DNA from: Rugalucina vietnamica
Taxonomy: Eukaryota; Mollusca; Bivalvia; Lucinida; Lucinidae
NCBI GenBank assembly: GCA_964017185.1
Contig: OZ024878.1
Coordinates: forward strand, 2,335,151 to 2,399,150
Reading direction: 5' to 3'
DNA length: 64,000 nucleotides
Below are positions 54,606 through 64,000 of the stretch, one piece after another. The translations under genes and the position numbers were made by a program. A model generated the notes under the pieces. The model was not told the DNA's origin and did not search any database. It saw only the letters and a list, made by a program, of their open reading frames with translations. Position 1 is the first letter of the stretch; every line of letters starts with the position of its first letter.

Positions 54606-54832
54606 GCAGGTGCAAAAAATTTTTACTGTTTGATGGCATGCAATAGTTTGAAATAATACTCGATTTTTGTGGTTTTGGCTTAACCCTGATTAGAGAAACA
54701 CTCAAAACACGCTAAGCAATAACTTTTATTTCTTTCATTTTCCATAACTATGTCAAGACTTCCGATGAAAGAGTTTTGAAACCTTTGATCATTAAGCTTC
54801 TCCTGAGATACAAGTTCAAACGCTCAAATGGT

Positions 54833-55200
54833 CATCAGGAAAACATGTCCGTGCAATGAATACCCCCTTAAACCCCACTTTTATATAGCAAAACTGGGGT
54901 ATGCAGGGGTATACCTATTTTTCTTATTTTTGCTCCAAAACATAGATTGTGGGTACTCGTTAGAACCGCCTCAGCGGTTCTAACGTGTACCAACAATCTA
55001 TGTTTTGAGCAAAAATACGAAAAATATCCAAATTTTTCTACTGAAAATTTTCAGCGGTTTTGGCTCAGCGGTTCTAACGTGTACCCACAATCTATGTTTT
55101 GAGCAAAAATACGAAAAATATCCAAATTTTTCTACTGAAAATTTTCATTTTTTACAACTTTAAAAATTTCTGTGTATTGCATGGGTATGTTTTCATAATG
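54833..55200 (+). mobile_element. MITE B with duplicated right half
   Basis: CATCAGGAAAACATGTCCGT to TGGGTATGTTTTCATAATG. The right arm, from GCGGTTCTAACGTGTACC to CTACTGAAAATTTTCAGCGG, occurs twice in tandem (about 54971-55062 and 55067-55150), making this copy ~100 bp longer than its relatives. Confidence 0.8.
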
Positions 55201-55290
55201 TGTCTGCTATGTATACCATCAGTGGCCTTCATTTGAAAACGGATAATGTCTCAAGCTCCACGACCATGTCTTAAATATACAAGTGACAAA

Positions 55291-55556
55291 CATCAGGAAA
55301 ACATGTCCGTGAAATGAATACCCCCTCAAACCCCACTTTTATATAGTAAAACTGGGGTATGCAGGGGTATACCTATTTTTCTAATTTTTGCTCCAAAACA
55401 TAGATTGTGGGTACTCGTTAGAACCGCCTCGCCGAGGCGGTTCTAACGTGTACCCACAATCTATGTTTTGAGCAAAAATAAGAAAAATATGTAAAATTTT
55501 CTTGTGAAATTTTCATTCTTTACAACTTTAAAAAATCTCTGTATGTTTTCGTAATG
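55291..55556 (+). mobile_element. MITE B, best full copy
   Basis: CATCAGGAAAACATGTCCGT to TGTATGTTTTCGTAATG. The central palindrome pairs ATAGATTGTGGGTACTCG, TTAGAACCGCCTCG with its complement over 55400-55466. Confidence 0.85.
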
Positions 55557-55681
55557 AATTATCATGTTAATTAAAGATAAACCTCAATAATTAATTATAA
55601 ACAAGGCAATATATTCCGAATACATATTTCTGTTGTTCCACTTACTTCTATGAAAGCAGAAATAAAAACTGCCCTATTAGA

Positions 55682-55933
55682 CATTACGAAAACTTGCCCA
55701 TGCGATAAACATAGATTTGTTAAACTTTAAAAATTGAAAATTTTCAGCTAAAAAATTTTGATAGTTTTCATATTTTTGCTCAAAACATAGATTTAGGCGG
55801 CTCTAACGATTACCAACAATCTATGTTTTGGAGCCAAAATGAGAAAAAACAGGTATACCCCTGCATACCCCAGTTTTGCTACATGAAAGCGCGGTATGAG
55901 TGGGTATACTTTTAATGGACATGTAACCCTGAT
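55682..55933 (-). mobile_element. MITE B
   Basis: CATTACGAAAACTTGCCCAT to GGACATGTAACCCTGAT. The central palindrome is eroded (TTTAGGCGGCTCTAACG). Confidence 0.8.
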
Positions 55934-57639
55934 AGACGTCTTCTTTGCCATTGGAAATAGATATAAACCCATATTTTTCCGAATAGAGTTCAATGCTTAA
56001 GGACTTATGGGTGGTCACTGTATATACATAATTAAAGATTTACCTGTATAAAAAAACATTGTTTATTTTGTCAACAATGCTACATTCTTTAGCATGCTTT
56101 TATCATGGGACTATTGAATATGTTGCAAATACATGGATTTGTGTATACATGATTGTGGAATGAGTGTTCAGCTCAGAGCAAGTGAGTCATTTTTCAGTTA
56201 CTTCCGGGTTGAAATCGTCGGACCCATTTTTCTTAGCTTTTTGAAAAAAATAAGACAGATTTTTCGATGTAGTCATTGACTTCAATCATACAAGAACCTG
56301 AAACAAAAGGCACGTCATCTGTCAGCAAACAATAAGCGCACACGAGCCGCCCCAAGGTACCCACTTTCAGAATTTTCTAGAAAAATATGTTTACACTAAC
56401 TTTTCTGAGAGAAATACATTTCCATGACCCCAAAATTACCCTTTATTTGTCAGATTATGTATCCTAGACATTTAGGCTTTGCGTAATTTTTATTCAAATG
56501 CATTCCATTTTCCAGGAAATGAGTCCCACGAAAACCAGTTACATTTCCAATTTTACTCCAAGCTATTTAAAATTTTAAAATAATAACTATATTGAGTCAT
56601 TCCTAGAATCAGTGACGTCTATTAGCAATAAATACACATCATCATTTGATTGACAGATTCAAGAAAACAGTAGATTTCTGTTTTACATACCCCACCCACT
56701 CATGTCAATATTGATAAATCCTTAAGAATAGAATAAATGTTTATTCAAAGTAGATACTGTATCGACTTTCGTGTCAAATCACAGTTCACGCTGCAATTTC
56801 AGAGGACCACTGTGAGATGTGGTGATAATCTATCATGTTTTCTTGTTAAGTTTTAAATTTCACATTTCATATTAAAACTCCATTACTTTTGACTGATAAA
56901 TTATTTTAGAAGATTGTCTAAACTTATCATCTACTGTCAAATACGAGTAAATATTTTATATAGGCTTCATACCTGGGAAATGCCTGGTCAACAGGTTCAT
57001 TTTTTAGAATGGACTGTCTGTTTTCAAGAATGTCCCAGTAGTGCGGGAATTTATATCAATTATATTTGAGTTAGATTATAAACAGTTGTGAAATATTAAG
57101 CATCTGCTTCGCACTGGAAACTGTTAAGTAAACGTTAAGTAAGCGTTTTATTACATAATGCATAGTTTACATAGTTAACATTTCTTTAATGTTTAAGCTG
57201 CTGTGAAATCTCTGGATAATCTCGGGTTATGTAGATGTGACGTAATTTTAAGAGGTCTTAGAATTATAATAGATTAAATGTTCCGATGAAAATATACAGG
57301 AAGTCATATAGCAGGATTCTGAAGTTCACTTTAATTTAATGACCCGCTGTTGCTCGGTCGCTAATATTTCTGTTGGGCTAAAAACAAAGCTTTAAGATAA
57401 GCAGTTTGAGTTCCAGCCTGTAACCTTTTGTGCGAATAATTGTTTATGCATCTATGTTTTTATGATACAAAGAACTAAATTCATGTGTAACTCACACTTT
57501 AGCCCTCCCTTTCTGCACATACGTTATCATTTTACCACAGGCAGCTGTGTATATACATTGTCACGTTAACGGTCTTCGTTTTTTGAAGAAATACGCGGCT
57601 ATCTTCAAACAAGGATTTACATGTGACAGCTATACCCAC
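55934..57639. other. Intron 1 remainder, unassigned
   Basis: Between the last MITE B and exon 57640-57819. It holds one good heat-shock-type motif (GAATTTTCTAGAA, 56370-56382). A minus-strand frame near 57055-56975 reads FPHYWDILENRQSILKNEPV; it is protein-like but not an exon of this gene, because the flanking exons already join in phase. It may be a transposon remnant. Confidence 0.4.
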
Positions 57640-57819
57640 CCATCATTGGTAGACAATTCCCTTTCTTCCACACCGACGGTAGATATCGTTCTTCTGTAGG
57701 AATGTGTAAATACTCATTCTCCGGGTTATGGCTCATCTGTATGTACAGACCCCGACCTGGACTCACCCCCTTGAACGTCCCGACAGGACTACAGATCAAC
57801 TGTGGATGCTTGAAGTAAG
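57640..57819 (-). CDS. Unnamed extracellular-type protein, internal exon
   Basis: Minus-strand exon of 180 bp: acceptor TATTTCAG ends at 57820, donor GTGGGT begins at 57639. It begins with two bases of a split codon, then YFKHPQLICSPVGTFKG, VSPGRGLYIQMSHNPENEYL, HIPTEERYLPSVWKKGNCLP, MM, and one base (G) that completes Gly with the next exon. Two cysteines and the GNCLPMMGTHYF junction are the most distinctive parts. An earlier exon ending with one extra base is required but was not identified in 57.9-64 kb, so the gene is incomplete here. Confidence 0.72.
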
Positions 57820-57914
57820 CTGAAATATAATGCAGTAAAAAGCTTTTAATAAAACACATTAATAAAACTCAACTTCAACCAGAACCGAACAAATACTTAT
57901 TGTTGAATAACAAA

Positions 57915-58195
57915 AAATTAAGGGCGAGAATAGGGGACCCGTAAAATCGTTTTAAGCACTCCAGTTTTTTCTTGACAAACCGTTCCTAAACGTTTTTTTT
58001 TTTGTGGCTTGTTATATTGTCTATATTTATTTTGTCTACGTTACTGTTGTACTTGACACCTTTGTATTTGAATGATGCGCGCTGGGTGGCTACCTTTTTG
58101 GGAAAGAGCTATTCATCTTGCTCTTTATACTTGTTGTAATAGTTTGTGATGTTATATGCTGTACTTGTATTCCCGTCAGGTGTTTGGAGTGCGTG
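57915..58195 (+). repeat. Repeat A, degenerate
   Basis: GACCCGTAAAATCGTTTTAA, GGGTGGCTACC, TTTTGGGAAAGAGCTATTCA and GTCAGGTGTTTGGAGTGCG follow family A order with many changes. Confidence 0.6.
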
Positions 58196-58917
58196 TTAAT
58201 TCCTGCTAGATTATATTACAGTATATAACTCACTAATAAGGGGCATAATTCTTAAATAATGCTTTCTTCAATACCAGTTACTTTTCATCTTACTATGACG
58301 TCATAAGCGACGTCATGGTAATAACGTTACGTGATGTTACTTTATGTTGTCAGTCATTGATGTTATTAAAGTGTATGCTGTTACTTGGAGGTGTTTTATG
58401 GTGTTTATCAGTGGGATTCTATTTTATTGTATCTATTCCTGTGTCTTCTATTATTTGTCAACATAGAAAGGTAAATATAAACTAACGTAAATACAAATAC
58501 GTATTTAGTAAACAATTAGAACCACCCGCTCTGGCCACATGTGAGACAAGCCAAGTTCTGCTTGTGGGTGTGTCAGGTGTTTTTCTCGGCGCCCCCCCCC
58601 CCCCCCAAATTCGCCCCACCTACTGATTGGCCCGTCTCACATGAGCTGAAATAATCTTGAAAGTGACGTAAAACTGAATTAAAAAAAAAATAGAACCACA
58701 ACAAACATTCAACTCAGCACCACCATTTATAAATCATTTGTCTTCTTTGGCAGTGGTACATGTAAGTACTATTTTGTTGTCATGCAGATATGATTCAATT
58801 TTATCAAAACGTTGAACGATGTACGTATTACTGAATGCGTTTAGTGTGTATTCTTTAAAATCTAACTTTCTATACTTCAACAGGCACGGTCTAGAGCTGT
58901 CAGTTACAGTAATAATG
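58196..58917. other. Unassigned, with paired CRE motifs and a C-run
   Basis: ATGACGTCAT (about 58294-58303) and CGACGTCATGG (about 58309) are two CRE-like sites ~15 bp apart; a run of ~17 C lies near 58591. No gene was recognised. Confidence 0.35.
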
Positions 58918-59048
58918 TTTTTGCGGTTCTAACGAGTACCCACAATCTATATAAGAAAAATAGGTGTACCCCTGCATACCCCAGTTTTACTATATTAAAG
59001 TAGGGTATGAGGGGGTATACATTTCACGGAAATATTTTCCTGATATCG
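58918..59048 (-). mobile_element. MITE B, half copy
   Basis: GCGGTTCTAACGAGTACCC, CCCCTGCATACCCCAGTTTT, GGGGGTATACATTTCACGG and ATTTTCCTGAT. Only the half with the TATA-rich outer arm remains. Confidence 0.7.
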
Positions 59049-59767
59049 TTTTCTAAAGTTTTGCTAGAAATAACATTTTCTAGAAAATTGGAACCGACTT
59101 TAAATGGTTATTTCGTCGACGAAATAAGAAAATCGCCAATTAGAAACACCATCTAATATTTTCCGTGTTCACGACAGCGTTAAAATCGTCTGATTAAAAT
59201 ACAGTTCCGGGGGCTTTTGTAGACCAACAATGGAAAGGAAATCCTTTCAAGTCAAGAAATGTCGTTAAGATGGTATAATTAGCCAAACATTAGTCTGTGA
59301 ATCTCCAGGATGTCCGCGAAATTTTGTATAAGACCTACCTATACATATAACCTAGTTTACTAAAGATGGTTTAAAATTACTTATTGTATATACCGTAAGT
59401 TCGTTTTTTGGACAACAGATGCAGCACTCATTACAACAGAAGCTTCACTCTTCATTCTAGAACATGCTACACGACCGTACGAATTTATGCGCTTTGCATC
59501 AAACAGTCTGCTCATATATACCACCATTACCATAATATATTTATACCTTTTTCATTTTTTTCAAATGTTCATATTACTCCTGAGAATAGATAATATATAT
59601 TATAGACTACACTGAATGTTTAATCTAGAGTCACTCATACTTTAACTGTGCTTTAGTTCTTCCTTAACTGGTCAGGCATACAAGTACACAATCTACATGT
59701 ACAGGTATTTTATGAAAAAAATCTTAATATTGCATTAAATTGAGTATATTTATGATTCTATAAATGA
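59049..59767. other. Unassigned spacer
   Basis: No exon or repeat was recognised. A single TTCTAGAAAATTG half-cluster lies near 59079. Confidence 0.4.
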
Positions 59768-59960
59768 CTTTGATGTTGATTTTTTGTACTGGTTCCGTCT
59801 TATGTTTTTATATACATATTTATTTAATTCCATGTAACTAAGTGGCCACCTATTGAAAAACAGCTGCTCACGATTTGTTCTCTTTATGCTAGTACCTGAT
59901 TACCAATTTAACTTTTTTTTTCTTGATTGTGATATTTCCTGATTATTTCTAACTTTTATT
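59768..59960 (+). repeat. Repeat A, degenerate
   Basis: AACTAAGTGGCCACCTATTG, AAAACAGCTGCTCACGATTT, CTAGTACCTGATTACC and TTTCCTGATTATTTCTAACT match family A in order. Confidence 0.65.
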
Positions 59961-60080
59961 TTGTTTTTGTTTTTAAATATTGCTCATATACCTGTCACTG
60001 TGTAGTATAGCACGCATATTGCCTGGAATCTGGAACGATACATTCCGTTTCATACACAACCGATCTCCATCTTATTTGAA

Positions 60081-60322
60081 CATCAGAAAACATGTCCATG
60101 AAATGTATACTCCCTTAAACCCCACTTTTATATAAAAAAAAAACTGGGGTTTGCAGGGGTATACCTTTTTTGCAGGGGTATACTTTCTATTATTGATCGA
60201 AAACATACATTGTGGGTACTCGTTTTTGAGCAAAAGTATTAAGATTATATTATTTTTCTAGAAAAATTTACAATTTTTACAGCTAGAAAATCTGTGTAGT
60301 GCATGGACAAGTTTTCGTAATG
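60081..60322 (+). mobile_element. MITE B, centre deleted
   Basis: CATCAGAAAACATGTCCATG to GGACAAGTTTTCGTAATG. GCAGGGGTATAC is tandemly repeated inside (about 60153 and 60173). Confidence 0.8.
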
Positions 60323-60588
60323 AACAGCATAGACTTTAAATGCGCTTTCTAGCTTGGCGACTGTATTGGGATGTTAAATAATCGGATAAGTATGCAATTT
60401 ATGCGCTTTGTAATCTTTATATAAACTCAAATAAATAAAGAGAAAAAAAAATATTTCAGATTTTAAAGAGCATTAGAAAAAAAAAAAAAATAAAAATAAA
60501 AAGAATAAAAACAAATGAAGATACACTGACTCGATCTGCTTGTTCAGTCCATCACAAGTTTCACTCATTCCCTTCTTCTAGGTTACAC

Positions 60589-60847
60589 CATTACGAAAAC
60601 ACGCCATTGTAACCAAGTTTTAAAAACACGGTAGACAATTCTTGATATTTGTTCTTATTATTGCTCAAAATATAGATTGTGGGTAGACGTTAGAACCGCC
60701 TCGCCGAGGCGGTTCTAACGAGTACCCACAATCTACGTTTTGGGGCAAAAATAAGAAAAAAATATGTATACCCTTGCATACCTAAGTTACTATATAAAAG
60801 GAGGGGTATGAGGGGGTATACTTTTCATGAACATGTTTTCCTACTGG
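60589..60847 (-). mobile_element. MITE B with central palindrome
   Basis: CATTACGAAAACACGCCATT to AACATGTTTTCCTACTG. The centre reads GTTAGAACCGCCTCGCCGAG and its complement. Confidence 0.8.
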
Positions 60848-61014
60848 CTGCCACAACGTCTCGGAATCTGTCGGTATCTGATAGCCACAATCATTCTAAT
60901 TATTCTGTACATGGTTTTTAGTTCTGACAATTTCCTGCAAATGTCTTGTAAACACGCTAGTGTCTCTGATATTTGAGATTTAAAGACAAACATCATTAAT
61001 TAAACAATAGTTAA

Positions 61015-61957
61015 GGATGTTCGCTGCTAACATTTGACATTTCGGAACTTCCGGTTTTTCTTTTGTTAAATTTCTCGTAAACGGTTGCAGATATTTTCCT
61101 AATATTTTATATTTGGATACATATTGATAATATGCATTGAATGAGTCATGAAAATTGTCAATCTAAGAAACTTCATTTTTTCACCCCATTTTCTGCAACT
61201 TTCAGAAAATTTTAGATGTCAGTAAAATTTAGGGGGTAGGGTAGATTAAACTTGAATATTACACATCTTCAAATAAATTGCACCAGTTCGATGTTTATTT
61301 TAGCTGCAGTATATGTGTACATGGCCTTCTAAGTCAGTCTATGTGTCTTTGGTGTGCTGGTTTTAAAATTTTAGGTGGTTTTATGAAATGGGCATTAAGA
61401 AACAAAACAGCCGAAAAAAGGCTGAAAATGGCGATTTTCAAGTTGTTGGTTCTCTCTCATATGCACACTACCCTATATATTTCTTTCTTTCATTCGAACA
61501 ATATTACCAAGTTCTATGTTGTGTGAAAATACAAGAAAAAGTTTGAATCAACAAATATGGGTTTGGCACATTTCAAAATGTTGATTTTTTCCGAATTTTC
61601 AAGTATGGGGGTAGGGTTGGAAAAGGAATCGTAAAATTTTGTCATCCACTTCAAATTGCAAATTTTTCTATGCTTTTGGTTCAATATAGTCTGAGTTACG
61701 TAAATATGATGACTTTTGAAAGCATTCTACGTGTATTTTTGTTCAAGACAGGTATGTTTCAAAGAATTAAAAATTAAATTAATTTTACTAAATTTTAAAC
61801 ATGGAGCTCAGAGGTCTCTTTCAGAGGCCTGTAGCTTGAAAAAATGCACACTACCCTATATTTATTTTGTTTTCAAAAGTCTTGTGTTGTATTTTGGAAT
61901 CAAAAAAGGGTGGTTAGAAAAAAAGTTTGAATACTTTTTCATTGGCAGCGAACATCC
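61015..61957. mobile_element. 943-bp TTAA-flanked DNA element
   Basis: GGATGTTCGCTGC (61015-61027) and GCAGCGAACATCC (61945-61957) are perfect 13-bp inverted ends, each flanked by TTAA (61011-61014, 61958-61961), the target site of piggyBac-type elements. The interior repeats GCACACTACCCTATAT twice (about 61462 and 61846). Two short frames (82 and 81 codons) lack transposase motifs, so it is non-autonomous. Confidence 0.8.
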
Positions 61958-62218
61958 TTAAATTCCAATCAGAACTAGAGTAACGATGGTATTGAAATAA
62001 ATCACGCAACGTTTAATTGGGCTTTCATCTACTTCGTAATTGTAATTACTGATAACAGATACCAGTAGTCTGCTATGTTATGTCTGTTTAAGTTTGTACA
62101 ATGTTGGTAGCCGATGTTCCGAGTACTGTTATAAACGTTATACGCGGTATGGTGGCATGGTCACTGTGTTTTCGGTTTTCACATTTGGATGCTTGTGATT
62201 TGTGGTCAACGGATGAAT

Positions 62219-62525
62219 AAAGGTAGGCAATGATCAGGAAAAGGCGCAATCAAAAAGTAATTCCCACTCCAAAAAGCGACGTGGGAGAAACTAAATTGAC
62301 AATTAGGTACTTATACTAAGAAAACAAATCGTAAGCCGTGTAAGCAGCTATTTCCCAATAGGCGGCCACTCCTTTACCTGAACTTAAATAAGAATATGAA
62401 AACGTACATCATGTTCAAACAGCACAAAATTTCGACTCCAAAACATAAAACAAATAGAACCATAACAGAAGTATCGGCTTGGAATGATCAGTAATATAAA
62501 ATTACTAACTGGAAGTGGGGGGTGG
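62219..62525 (-). repeat. Repeat A, truncated
   Basis: From AAAGGTAGGCAATGATCAGG to AATGATCAGTAATATAAAAT. The constant end is kept. Confidence 0.8.
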
Positions 62526-62569
62526 GGTAAACCGATGAGTAATACAAATATTAATTTTACATTGTCTAC

Positions 62570-62638
62570 TCTTTTTGGAGTGTTGATTTCTTTTTCTTAT
62601 TGTACCATTTCCTGATCGTTGCCTACTTTTACATTTTT
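62570..62638 (+). repeat. Repeat A, terminal fragment
   Basis: TTTTTGGAGTGTTGATTTC, CCATTTCCTGATCGTTGCCT and ACTTTTACATTTTTC: the last ~69 bp of the family. Confidence 0.65.
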
Positions 62639-62866
62639 CTATGAATAAAATAATTTATAATTCATCAGAATGTCTGTAATTTCTTCTGCTTCTCAGATCC
62701 ACAAGATCTAACGTTTATTTGTCATTCATGAAATGCTGATCTAATATACTAGCAATCAAGTTATCTGGCCTATTGAATAATGGTTACACTTCTGTAATTC
62801 TTGTATTTGCTGACTTCATCTTGCAATTACGTTTGTACATAGAGATGTCGTGAATGCTGAAAAAAG

Positions 62867-63190
62867 GTACAGGTAGGCAAAGATCAGGAAAAGGCGCAAT
62901 CAGAAAGAGATTCCCACTCCAAAAACCGAGGTGGGAAAAAACCAAACTAACAATCAGGCACTTATACCATGAAACATATCGTAAGCCGAATGAGCAGCTA
63001 TTTTCCCAATAGGTGGCCACTCAGTTACCTTAACTTAATTAAAAATATGAAAACATACATAAGGCGCCAACAGCACAAAAAAAAAATTTAAACACCAAGA
63101 CATAAAACAAAAAGAACCACCACAGAAGTATCGCCATGGAACGATCAGTAACACAAAGTTACTGGCGGGCTTAAACCGGTTTTACAGGAT
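62867..63190 (-). repeat. Repeat A, near full-length
   Basis: From AAGGTACAGGTAGGCAAAGA to AAACCGGTTTTACAGGATCC, very close to the copy at 42879-43238. It is inserted inside the first unit of the 62.7-63.7-kb duplication. Confidence 0.85.
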
Positions 63191-63238
63191 CCTAACATGC
63201 TACTTCATTCCAGATCGATTCTTCCTGGTATTCAACGC

Positions 63239-63491
63239 AATTATGAAAACGTGCATTTGCAATATACAGAGATTTTTTTTTCAGCTGCAAAAGTAAAAAT
63301 TTCATCTGAAATTTTTTGATATTTTTTTTGTTGTTTGCTCAAATCATAGATTGTGAGGCCTCCCAGAGGCGGTTCTAACGAGTATTCACAATCTATGTTT
63401 TGGAGAAAAATAAGAATAATAGGTATAGCCCTGTGAACCACAGAACCACAGTTTTACTATATAAAAATGGGGCTCAAGTGTTTTCCTGATT
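63239..63491 (-). mobile_element. MITE B, shortened palindrome
   Basis: ATTATGAAAACGTGCATTTG to AGTGTTTTCCTGAT. The centre reads TTGTGAGGCCTCCCAGAGGC, GGTTCTAACGAG. Confidence 0.75.
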
Positions 63492-63690
63492 TGACATTTA
63501 TGAAATGCTGATATACTAGCAATCAAGTTGTCTGTCCTGTTGAATAATGGTTACACTTTAGTCTGTATTTTTTTGTATTTGCCGACTTCATCTTGCAATT
63601 ACGGTTTATACATAGAAATGCCGGGCCTTCTTCAATGTGAATGCAGATAATACGACATTCCAGATCGATTCCTTCTAGTATTCAACAAAA

Positions 63691-64000
63691 GCTAAGAAAT
63701 CAAATAGACTAAATATCAAATTATTGAGCCAGAAGAATAACAATAACATGTGTGCAATTCCTGTATATGCCATCTTAATCTTGTCAAAGCATTCTACGGC
63801 TCAATAGCTTGGGCGTACATTCCAGAATTTCCTTTTCTATGAGAATGTGGGCGCAATAGAAAACCAATTAAATTATTCAAGATGAAAATATGAGAGCCGA
63901 TGGTAATTTATATAGTAAGCATATCACCCAGACCTACCTAAGGTCAGGAATATCGTTGACAAGCATTGGCCCTTCATCGAATCTTCAGATCATCTGAACT
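63691..64000. other. Right-edge segment, unassigned
   Basis: No confident exon. On the minus strand a possible donor GTAGGT near 63940 is preceded by a short protein-like frame (DEGPMLVNDIPDL), but its phase does not fit the next known exon and the window ends, so it is not called. Confidence 0.3.

Larger units (their letters stand above)
62705..63690 (+). repeat. Tandem duplication with nested insertions
   Basis: 62705-62860 recurs at 63492-63640 (shared ATGAAATGCTGAT, ACTAGCAATCAAGTT, GAATAATGGTTACACTT, GACTTCATCTTGCAATTACG). 63195-63235 recurs at 63650-63688 (CATTCCAGATCGATTC). In the first copy repeat A (62867-63190) is inserted, and MITE B (63239-63491) lies between the copies. Confidence 0.75.

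Noticed and set aside
56970..57060. Protein-like minus-strand frame FPHYWDILENRQSILKNEPV
   Set aside because: It lies between two exons that already join in phase and has no convincing acceptor; probably a transposon remnant.
63930..63990. Possible upstream exon of the minus-strand gene (DEGPMLVNDIPDL with donor GTAGGT)
   Set aside because: Its phase at the donor (two bases left) does not fit exon 57640-57819 (needs one), the acceptor side is poor and the window ends.

Overview
The window is AT-rich nuclear DNA from an animal, most likely a mollusc and probably a bivalve. The pointers are a single-exon B-box/NHL protein gene of the kind greatly expanded in bivalves, LINEs of CR1/L2-like and L1-like type, a Penelope-like reverse transcriptase, tRNA-derived SINEs, and the dispersed repeat that opens with TAGCTCACCTGAGC, common in molluscan genomes. 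The species assignment is inference. Nothing prokaryotic, viral or organellar was recognised.

Two host genes can be supported. (1) At 24621-26045 (+) is an intact single-exon gene for a 474-residue protein with two B-box zinc fingers and a C-terminal beta-propeller. (2) On the minus strand, three exons at 57640-57819, 53775-53956 and 51777-52118 join in perfect phase and encode the C-terminal part of an unnamed extracellular-type protein with a hydrophobic tail. Its 5' exons are not identified and probably lie beyond the right edge.

Most of the remainder is transposable elements, many nested. 0-3 kb: a 115-bp direct repeat, a ~370-bp tandem repeat family ('P') and fragments of a dispersed repeat ('A'). 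3.7-5 kb: a TACGAT-rich repeat carrying a SINE. 5.4-8.8 kb: a CR1/L2-like LINE with an intact 914-codon EN-RT ORF. 9.4-13.5 kb: a 4.2-kb element with ~130-bp inverted ends. 14.3-20.7 kb: a Penelope-like RT remnant split by a 5-kb long-TIR element ('F'), itself split by another TIR element ('E') and a MITE. 21.9-23.3 kb: a satellite-like array. 24.3-27 kb: the B-box gene between two A copies. 32.7-47 kb: MITEs (families B, C, D), a mariner-like element, Penelope-like fragments and a tail-to-tail Penelope-like palindrome. 47.9-51.6 kb: a P tandem copy holding an L1-like LINE and a mariner-like element with four RFX-type X-boxes. 51.8-57.8 kb: the minus-strand gene; its last intron contains an A copy split by an 830-bp solo LTR that carries a cluster of heat-shock elements next to a TATA box. 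58-64 kb: more B and A copies, a 943-bp TTAA-flanked element and a tandem duplication.

The strongest novelty candidates are the heat-shock-type solo LTR inside a host intron in the gene's orientation, the X-box cluster in the mariner-like element, and the evidence that the ~20 A copies are 5'-truncated copies of the 3' end of the Penelope-like element. Family letters (A, B, C, D, E, F, G, P) are labels used only here.
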